From: Streptomyces sp. WM4235
Lineage (GTDB): Bacteria > Actinomycetota > Actinomycetes > Streptomycetales > Streptomycetaceae
DNA: 64,000 nt
Reading direction: 5' to 3'
NCBI RefSeq assembly: GCF_001279725.1
Contig: NZ_LGDE01000447.1
Location: 88,231 to 152,230, forward strand
This document shows, piece after piece, positions 58,661 to 64,000 of the stretch. The number at the start of each line of letters is the position of its first letter. Position 1 is the stretch's first letter. The translations under genes and the position numbers were made by a program. Under the pieces are notes generated by a model. That model did no database searches. It worked only from the letters and a program-made list of their open reading frames with translations, and was not told the DNA's origin.

Positions 58661-58730
58661 GACGCCCGACACTGACACGCCTGCCCGGCGACTTCGGCGA
58701 CGACATGCCGGAGCGACTATCGTCCGGGGA

Positions 58731-59324
58731 ATGAGTGACCTGATGCTGGTGAGGCATGGTGAGACGGCGTGGAGCGCCAACGGGAAGCACACCGGGCTGA
58801 CGGACATCCCGCTGACCGCGCGCGGGGTCGAGGAGGCGATCTCCCTGGCCCCGTTCTTCCTGGACCGGCAGCCCGCCCTGGTGCTGACCAGCCCGCTGCG
58901 CCGCGCCGTGGCCACGGCCCAGCTCGCCGGGCTCAGTGACGGCGTCACCGACCCGGACCTGCACGAATGGGACTACGGCGGCTACGAGGGCGTGACCACC
59001 GCCGAGATCCGCGAGACCCGGCCGAACTGGTCGCTGTGGACCGACGGGGTCCCGCCCGGAGACGCCGAGCACCCCGGCGAGCAGGCCGAGCAGGTCGGGG
59101 CCCGCGCGGACCGCGCGCTGGCCCGGATCGCCGAGGTGCTGCGGGAGGACCGCGGCGACGTGGTGGTGGTCGCCCACGGCCACTTCCTGCGGGTACTGAC
59201 GGCCCGCTACCTCGGGCTGCCCCCCGCCGACGGGCGACTGTTCCTGCTGCGCACCGGGACGGTCAGCCTCCTGTCGACCGAACACGAACTCCCGGTCATC
59301 GCGGGCTGGAACACCAGGCCCTGA
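58731..59324 (+). CDS. Histidine phosphatase family protein (phosphoglycerate mutase-like)
   Basis: 197 residues from ATG 58731. Catalytic RHG box LVRHGETAWSANGKHTGLTDIPLTARG at residues 6-32, TSPLRRAVATAQLAG, DPDLHEWDYGGYEG with the acid, and the second His in VVVAHGHFLRVLTARYLG near 148. A cytosolic phosphatase on sugar or nucleotide phosphates. A Rho-independent-type hairpin follows. Confidence 0.92.
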   Translation: MSDLMLVRHGETAWSANGKHTGLTDIPLTARGVEEAISLAPFFLDRQPALVLTSPLRRAVATAQLAGLSDGVTDPDLHEWDYGGYEGVTTAEIRETRPNWSLWTDGVPPGDAEHPGEQAEQVGARADRALARIAEVLREDRGDVVVVAHGHFLRVLTARYLGLPPADGRLFLLRTGTVSLLSTEHELPVIAGWNTRP

Positions 59325-59346
59325 CCCTCCCGGACCTCCCCTCCCG

Positions 59347-59365
59347 CCTGCCGCGGACCGGCAGG
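59347..59365 (+). terminator. Hairpin after the histidine phosphatase gene
   Basis: Perfect 7-bp arms CCTGCCG (59347-59353) and CGGCAGG (59359-59365), loop CGGAC, 22 bases after the stop codon. Confidence 0.6.
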
Positions 59366-59464
59366 ACGACGAGTGACCGGCCATAAACCGCCGTGGGCCA
59401 CTGTTCTCGCATCGCAGTCGCAGTCGCAGGCCGGCAGGGCACACCGTCCGGAGAGGAGCCGTCC

Positions 59465-61540
59465 ATGGAGTCCACCGCGGTGCTCCAGCGGGACCCCGCC
59501 GCACCCGGGGGCCCCGCCTTGCGGATCGGGGTCCTCGGACCGCTCGACGTGCGTCTCGACGGCGAATCCCGTACCCCCACCGCGCCCCAGGTCCGACGGG
59601 TCCTGGCCGTGCTCCTGCTGCGCGCGGGACGGCCCGTGCCGCTCGCCGCCCTCATCGAGGAACTGTGGGAGATCGACCCGCCGCGGCTCGCCCGCAAGAC
59701 CGTCCAGACGTACGTGTACCAGTTGCGCCGCGCCCTGGCCCGGCGGCCGGCCCCCGCGCACGGCCCCACCCCCGCACCGCACTCCTCCGACCGGCTGGAA
59801 ACCCGTACGAACGGCTACCTGCTGCGGCTGCGCCCGGAGGAGGTGGACCTGTGGGACTTCGAACGCCGGATCGGACTGGCCCGCGTGGACCTTGACGCAG
59901 GCAACGCCCGCGAGGCCGCCGGGGCGCTGCGGGCGGCCCTCGCCCTGTGGCGCGGGGACGCCTTCGCCGACGTCCCCGCCGGCCCCGAACTCGCCTCCCG
60001 GATCAGCCGGATCGAGGCCACCCGGATCAGCGCCCTGGAGATGCGGGTCCAGGCGGACCTCCAACTCGGCCTCCACGGAGCGCTGCTCGACGAACTGCGC
60101 CGGCTCACCGCCGAGCACCCGCTCAACGAGAGGTTCGCCGCCGACCTGGTCCTCGCCGCACACCGATCCGGCCAACGCGCCACCGCCCTTGACGCGTTCA
60201 CCCGGCTGCGCCGCAACCTCGTCCGGGAGCTGGGCATCGAGCCCTCCGACTGGGTCCGCAAACTCCAGCAGGAGGTGCTGAGCGCCGACCCGCGCCTCGG
60301 CGCGCCCACGCCCGCACATCTGATCCCGCCCGGCCGGCCCGCCCGGGACCTCGCCACGACGGCGCCCGCGACCCTCCCCAGGTTGACGCAACTCCCGCCC
60401 GACACACCGGATTTCGTCGGCCGCCGCCGCGAACTCGACCGGCTGCTCGCCCTGGCCGCCCCCGGGGAGGAACCCGAACGGCGCGCCGCACCCCGGATCG
60501 TCACCGTCCTCGGTGGCATCGGCACCGGCAAGAGCGTGCTGGCCGTCCGGGCCGCCCACCTGCTCAGCGGCCGCTTCCCCGACGGCCAGTTGTACGCCCG
60601 GCTGCACAGCGACCGGGAGACGCCGATCAGCCCCACGCTGATCCTGCGCTCCTTCCTGCGCGACCTGCACCTCGACTCCGTGCCCACCTCGGACGGGGAC
60701 CCCGCCGGATGGGCCGAGGACGAGCTGGCCCGCAGGTTCCGCGACCACACCGCGGGCCGGGCGCTGCTCCTGCTGCTGGAGGACGCCGCGTCCGCCCGGC
60801 AGATCCTGCCGCTGCTGCCCGGCGGCAGCCGCAGCACCGTCATCACCACCTCCCGGGTCCGCCTGCCGGGACTGCCGGGCGCCGCGCACCTGACGCTCGG
60901 GCCGATGAGCACCGAGGACGGCGCCGCGCTGTTCGCCGCGGCCGTCTGCCCCGCGGGCCGGCTCCCGGGCGACCGCACGGCGGCCCGGGGGATCGTCCGG
61001 CTGATGGGTCACGTCCCGCTGGGGATCAGGGCGATGGGGGAGACCCTGGCGGCCCGTCCGATGTGGTCCACGGCCGATTTCGCCGAACGACTGGCCAACG
61101 AAGGGCAACGCCGGGTAGAACTGCGCTCGGGGACCTGGGACGTGCTGGCCCGGGTCGAACAGTCCTGCGCGCGGCTGCCCCACCCGGCGGGCCGGGCGCT
61201 CACCGTACTCAGCCGTTCCGCCCCCGGAGCCTTCGTGGTCCGGGACGCCGCGCAACTCCTCGGGGTGGCCACGAGCACCGCCGAACAGCTCCTGGGCACC
61301 CTGCTGGACCACCACGCCGTCGAACTCAACGGCCGGGTCCCCACGGGAACCCGGGAGATGTCGGTGCCGTCCTTCCGGATACCGGAACTGATCCGGCTCG
61401 CCCTCGCCGGGAACCCGGACGCCGATCCGGAACCGCGGTCCCCGACCGCCCCGGACCGGCCGGCGGCGTACGCCACGATCCGCGCGGGCACGGAGGCGGG
61501 GCTTCCCGATCCTTTGCCCCCGCTTGGTCGCCCCGCGTGA
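59465..61540 (+). CDS. SARP/AfsR-type transcriptional regulator with NB-ARC domain
   Basis: 691 residues from ATG 59465, preceded by GAGAGGAG. Order: winged-helix OmpR-type DNA-binding domain (LRIGVLGPLDVRLDGESRTPTAPQVRRVLAVLLLRAGRPVPLAALIEELWE, residues 20-125), bacterial transcriptional activation domain BTAD (VDLWDFERRIGLA to FTRLRRNLVRELGIEPS, residues 130-265), NB-ARC with P-loop GGIGTGKSVLAV near 350 and LLLLLEDAASARQILPLLPGGSRSTVITTSR, then winged helix. It lacks the C-terminal TPR of full AfsR. SARPs usually activate antibiotic clusters; none is visible within the window. Confidence 0.92.
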   Translation: MESTAVLQRDPAAPGGPALRIGVLGPLDVRLDGESRTPTAPQVRRVLAVLLLRAGRPVPLAALIEELWEIDPPRLARKTVQTYVYQLRRALARRPAPAHGPTPAPHSSDRLETRTNGYLLRLRPEEVDLWDFERRIGLARVDLDAGNAREAAGALRAALALWRGDAFADVPAGPELASRISRIEATRISALEMRVQADLQLGLHGALLDELRRLTAEHPLNERFAADLVLAAHRSGQRATALDAFTRLRRNLVRELGIEPSDWVRKLQQEVLSADPRLGAPTPAHLIPPGRPARDLATTAPATLPRLTQLPPDTPDFVGRRRELDRLLALAAPGEEPERRAAPRIVTVLGGIGTGKSVLAVRAAHLLSGRFPDGQLYARLHSDRETPISPTLILRSFLRDLHLDSVPTSDGDPAGWAEDELARRFRDHTAGRALLLLLEDAASARQILPLLPGGSRSTVITTSRVRLPGLPGAAHLTLGPMSTEDGAALFAAAVCPAGRLPGDRTAARGIVRLMGHVPLGIRAMGETLAARPMWSTADFAERLANEGQRRVELRSGTWDVLARVEQSCARLPHPAGRALTVLSRSAPGAFVVRDAAQLLGVATSTAEQLLGTLLDHHAVELNGRVPTGTREMSVPSFRIPELIRLALAGNPDADPEPRSPTAPDRPAAYATIRAGTEAGLPDPLPPLGRPA

Positions 61541-61639
61541 AGCTGCGTCTCCGTGGCGGCATGTGCTCAGCACAGCCGCCGCTCGGCAGACACATGCAGG
61601 CAGCTGGCCGGGCAACGCCCGGTCGGAGGGGAGACTTCC

Positions 61640-62992
61640 ATGAGGAGCACGATCCTGCGGAGCGGCAGCACGGTCCGGAAGCAGCCGTCGGGCGATCAGC
61701 ACGCCGAGTGCATCGCACGCGAGGGAACGCAACGCCCCGGTGACGAGGAGTCGGTGGTCTTCGAGTTGTGCTCGGGACTCTTCGCGTCCATGCCGCGGAG
61801 CGACCAGCGGATGAAGGCCATCCACTACGTGCGGGGCCTGTTGGGCGCCGAGGGCCGCAAGTCGATCCGCAACATTGCGACGCTGCTCGGAGGGGACGCC
61901 GCCGAGCAGAGCCTCCACCACTTCATCTCCAGCTCGACCTGGGACTGGACCCCCGTCCGGCGGGCCCTGGCCCAGCACATCGAACGGGTCTCGCCACCGC
62001 AGGCGTACGTGGTACACCCCATGATCATTCCGAAGGCCGGTGAAACCTCCGTGGGGGTCGAACGGCGCTTCGTGCCGGAGCTGGGTCAGGTCATCAACGC
62101 CCAACAGGCCGTGGGTGTCTGGGCCGCCGCCCACGACTGGAGTTCCCCCCTGCACTGGCGGCTCCACCTCACCCACCGCTGGCTGGAGGACGAGAACCGG
62201 CGCAGCCAGGCCGCCATCCCCGAGACCACCGTGCAGGAAAGCCTCGCCCAGTGCTCGGTCGAGGCCTATCTGGCGATGATCAGGGACTCCGGGCTCCCGG
62301 TCCGACCCCTGGTGATGGACGCGCGCAACGCCGACGTCCTGAGCACCGTCCACCGACTGCGGGCCGCCGGCACGCCCTGGCTGCTGCGGGTGGACCCCTC
62401 CGTACGCCTCACCGTGTTGGAACCGACCTTCCCCCGCCGCGGCGCCAGCATGACGACCCAACAGATCATGTCCACCGCCTGGCACATGCGTCAGTTGGAA
62501 CCCCGCCGGGCACCCGGACCGGAGGCGCAGCTGCGCGGCATCAGGCGGCCGGGTTCGCTCGTGGCCGTCAGCGCCACCCTGACCGCCGACACCCGGCGCC
62601 CCGGCGGCCGACCCGGCGTGGCCGAGGAACTGCTGCTCCTCGGGATCTCGGACGGCGGGCAACTCCCGGCCGAACTGTGGCTCACCGACCTGACGGGGGT
62701 GCGACCGGTCGAGTTGACCCAGTTGATCCGGCTCACCCACAGGGTGGACCGGGACCTCGCCGAGGTGGCCGACCAGGTCGGCATCCGGGACTTCTCCGGC
62801 CGCTCCTTCAACGGCTGGCACCGGCACGCGACGCTCGCCTCGGCCGCGCACGCCATCGCCCTGCTCAGCGGCCGGCCGAACACCCGGCGGGCCACGGCGG
62901 AGGTGACGGACCTGACCGATCCGGCGCGCCGCGAACGGCACGGTCGGGGCTACCTGACGGACCTGGGAGGGCGACCTGACCTAGCGAGCTGA
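61640..62992 (+). CDS. IS701-family transposase homologue (DDE_5 type), possibly domesticated
   Basis: 450 residues from ATG 61640, with GGAGGGGAG upstream. Similar in pattern to IS701-like proteins: LCSGLFASMPRSDQRMKAIHYVRGLLGAEGRKSIRNIATLLGG, AEQSLHHFISSSTWDWTPVRRALAQHIE, MIIPKAGETSVGVERRFVPELGQVINAQQAVGVWAAA and RPLVMDARNADV. The protein is full-length for the family. No terminal inverted repeats or target duplication are visible in the flanks, and it has its own Streptomyces-like ribosome-binding site 99 bases after the SARP gene. Such stand-alone homologues occur in polyketide-type loci. Confidence 0.8.
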   Translation: MRSTILRSGSTVRKQPSGDQHAECIAREGTQRPGDEESVVFELCSGLFASMPRSDQRMKAIHYVRGLLGAEGRKSIRNIATLLGGDAAEQSLHHFISSSTWDWTPVRRALAQHIERVSPPQAYVVHPMIIPKAGETSVGVERRFVPELGQVINAQQAVGVWAAAHDWSSPLHWRLHLTHRWLEDENRRSQAAIPETTVQESLAQCSVEAYLAMIRDSGLPVRPLVMDARNADVLSTVHRLRAAGTPWLLRVDPSVRLTVLEPTFPRRGASMTTQQIMSTAWHMRQLEPRRAPGPEAQLRGIRRPGSLVAVSATLTADTRRPGGRPGVAEELLLLGISDGGQLPAELWLTDLTGVRPVELTQLIRLTHRVDRDLAEVADQVGIRDFSGRSFNGWHRHATLASAAHAIALLSGRPNTRRATAEVTDLTDPARRERHGRGYLTDLGGRPDLAS

Positions 62993-63086
62993 GCAGTTGA
63001 CGGATAGCCCGGACGGCCATTGGCCGTGGCCGCCGGGTCCCACAGGATCGGGACATTCCAACCGATCGAACCGAGGGACCCCGGAC

Positions 63087-63710
63087 ATGACCAAGGTCGC
63101 CGTCATCTACTACTCCTCCCAGGGAAACGTCCACCAACTCGCCGTGGCCGCCGCGGCCGCCGCCGAGAAGGCGGGCGCGGAGGTGCGGTTGCGCAGGACC
63201 GCCGAGCTCACCACCGAGACGGTCGTACCCGGCAACGACACCTGGAACGCGGCATGGGAGGAGCACCTCGCCGCCGTGGCGGACATTCCCACGGCCACGC
63301 TCGACGACCTCGAATGGGCCGACGCGGTGCTGTGGGGGACCCCGGGCCGTTACGGCCTGCCCGCCGCCTCGCTCAAGCAGTTCATCGACCAGACCCTTCC
63401 CCTGCACTCCAAGCGCGGACTGCTGAACAAGGTGATGTCCTCGTTCACCTCCACCGCGACCCTGCACGGCGGTCAGGAGAGCACCCTCCTGGCCCTCAAC
63501 AACGCCTTCTACCACTGGGGCGCGATCATCGTGCCGCCCGGTGTGGCCGACCCGATCCAGCTGGCCCCGACCAACGGCAACCCGTACGGCGTCAGCAGCG
63601 TCTCGCGCAACGAGGCGGGCAACGTCACCGAGGACAACCTCGCCGCCATCGAGTACCAGGCCCGCCGCACCGTCGAGATCACCGCCGCGCTCCGCAAGGG
63701 CCTCGCCTAG
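63087..63710 (+). CDS. wrbA: NAD(P)H:quinone oxidoreductase, WrbA-like flavodoxin-fold protein
   Basis: 207 residues from ATG 63087. Flavodoxin-like FMN-binding pattern VAVIYYSSQGNVHQLAVAAAAAAEKAGAEVRLRR at the N-terminus, WADAVLWGTPGRYGLPAASLKQFIDQTLPLHSKRGLLNKVMSSFTSTATLHGGQESTLLALNNAFYHWG and DPIQLAPTNGNPYG typical of WrbA. Reduces quinones by two electrons, protecting against redox cycling. It may be co-expressed with nearby secondary-metabolite genes beyond the window. Confidence 0.9.
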   Translation: MTKVAVIYYSSQGNVHQLAVAAAAAAEKAGAEVRLRRTAELTTETVVPGNDTWNAAWEEHLAAVADIPTATLDDLEWADAVLWGTPGRYGLPAASLKQFIDQTLPLHSKRGLLNKVMSSFTSTATLHGGQESTLLALNNAFYHWGAIIVPPGVADPIQLAPTNGNPYGVSSVSRNEAGNVTEDNLAAIEYQARRTVEITAALRKGLA

Positions 63711-64000
63711 GTCCTGCCGTCGGGGCCCGCCCCGGCCGCGGCGCCCGGTCGCGCGCCCCGCCGCGTTGCCGGGGCACCCGAGTACGTCGCGTACACGGGC
63801 GCCCCGCCGCCGCGTGCCCGCCGCCCGCACGATCGGGGCCCATGCCGCCCCGTGCCGCGCCGTGTCCCGCCGGGCGCGGTCGGGGCCGGGCCCGTCCGCC
63901 CGGTCCCGAGCGACCCGCCCGGCCGCGCGGCGATCCCGGGGGCGATCGGCCCTCGCGCGTCCGGCCCCGTACACCCCACACCCGCGGCCCCCGCCCCCGG
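63711..64000. other. GC-rich end of window, no supported gene
   Basis: About 290 bases of nearly pure G/C sequence. A short GGGGCCCGCCCC inverted repeat (about 63722-63733) after the wrbA stop could help termination. Overlapping frames are open on both strands because of base composition alone; none has a ribosome-binding site or recognisable motif. Confidence 0.5.

Noticed and set aside
59207-62941. A 1244-codon leftward open frame opposite the SARP and transposase genes
   Set aside because: Longest antisense frame in the window, but its composition is that expected of the reverse strand of high-GC genes. The forward proteins have clear domains.
61541-63086. Complete insertion sequence around the IS701-type gene
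   Set aside because: The flanking spacers show a small CCGGGC-AAC-GCCCGG hairpin on the left only. No matching terminal inverted repeats or target-site duplication could be found by eye.
63679-63981. Short leftward frames in the last 300 bases
   Set aside because: Several overlapping frames are open at once because the DNA is almost only G and C. None has a ribosome-binding site or protein-like composition.

Overview
The window is typical of a Streptomyces chromosome. The DNA is very GC-rich with strong third-position G/C bias, genes are packed with 1-4 nt ATGA/GTGA overlaps, and several families are characteristic of the genus: a conservon (cvnABCD), a SARP regulator, a DUF6397 protein and a LitR-type B12 photoreceptor beside an ECF sigma factor. 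I recognise no rRNA, tRNA, CRISPR array, prophage or replication origin. The only mobile-element-related gene is one IS701-type transposase homologue near the right end.

Layout, left to right. 1-2.9 kb: end of a peptide/nickel-type ABC importer, a tiny membrane protein and a secreted beta-propeller-like protein. 2.9-4.5 kb: a Tat-exported molybdopterin oxidoreductase (YedY/MsrP-like) with a cytochrome-b partner. 4.6-10.6 kb: aldehyde dehydrogenase, a secreted hydrolase with an F5/8C domain, a TetR regulator and a GAF/HTH activator of the kind often found beside such dehydrogenases. 11-14 kb: small membrane protein, an unknown protein, an MpaB-like oxygenase and a methyltransferase. 14.1-20.2 kb: an MHYT sensor, then the conservon cvnA-cvnB-cvnC-cvnD (NIT-type sensor kinase, roadblock, DUF742, GTPase-like) with a second roadblock gene just beyond an FMN/F420-type oxidase gene. 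20.4-26.1 kb: DUF6397, YchJ, TesB thioesterase, a Ski2-like helicase with DUF3516 and a membrane hydrolase. 26.3-37 kb: a HAF-repeat secreted protein, a two-gene heterodimeric ABC exporter, a D-lactate dehydrogenase/Fe-S fusion and a MarR-ABC exporter divergon. 37-39 kb: MltG plus two unknown proteins. 39-44.3 kb: a sulfonate-uptake operon (ssuC-ssuB-ssuA-ssuD plus a flavin monooxygenase) preceded by a 27-codon leader-peptide gene. 44.5-46.7 kb: a Cys-rich protein with a secreted peptide, a HAD phosphatase and an Lrp regulator.

46.8-58.7 kb is the most distinctive block. Leftward runs an operon MMPL exporter - FAD oxidoreductase - DUF1365 - CFA-type methyltransferase - DUF1295. Rightward runs SDR/DUF2867 - DNA photolyase - LitR-like B12 photoreceptor. 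An ECF sigma factor gene faces them. I read this as a light- or singlet-oxygen-induced lipid-modification and DNA-repair regulon with no carotenoid genes in view. A set of 11-bp tandem direct repeats lies directly upstream of the sigma gene, the architecture known for CarH operators. A 34-bp near-perfect palindrome and 20-bp-period repeats sit in the divergent promoter region.

58.7-64 kb: histidine phosphatase, SARP regulator, transposase homologue, WrbA-like quinone reductase, and about 290 bases of GC-rich DNA with nothing I can assign.
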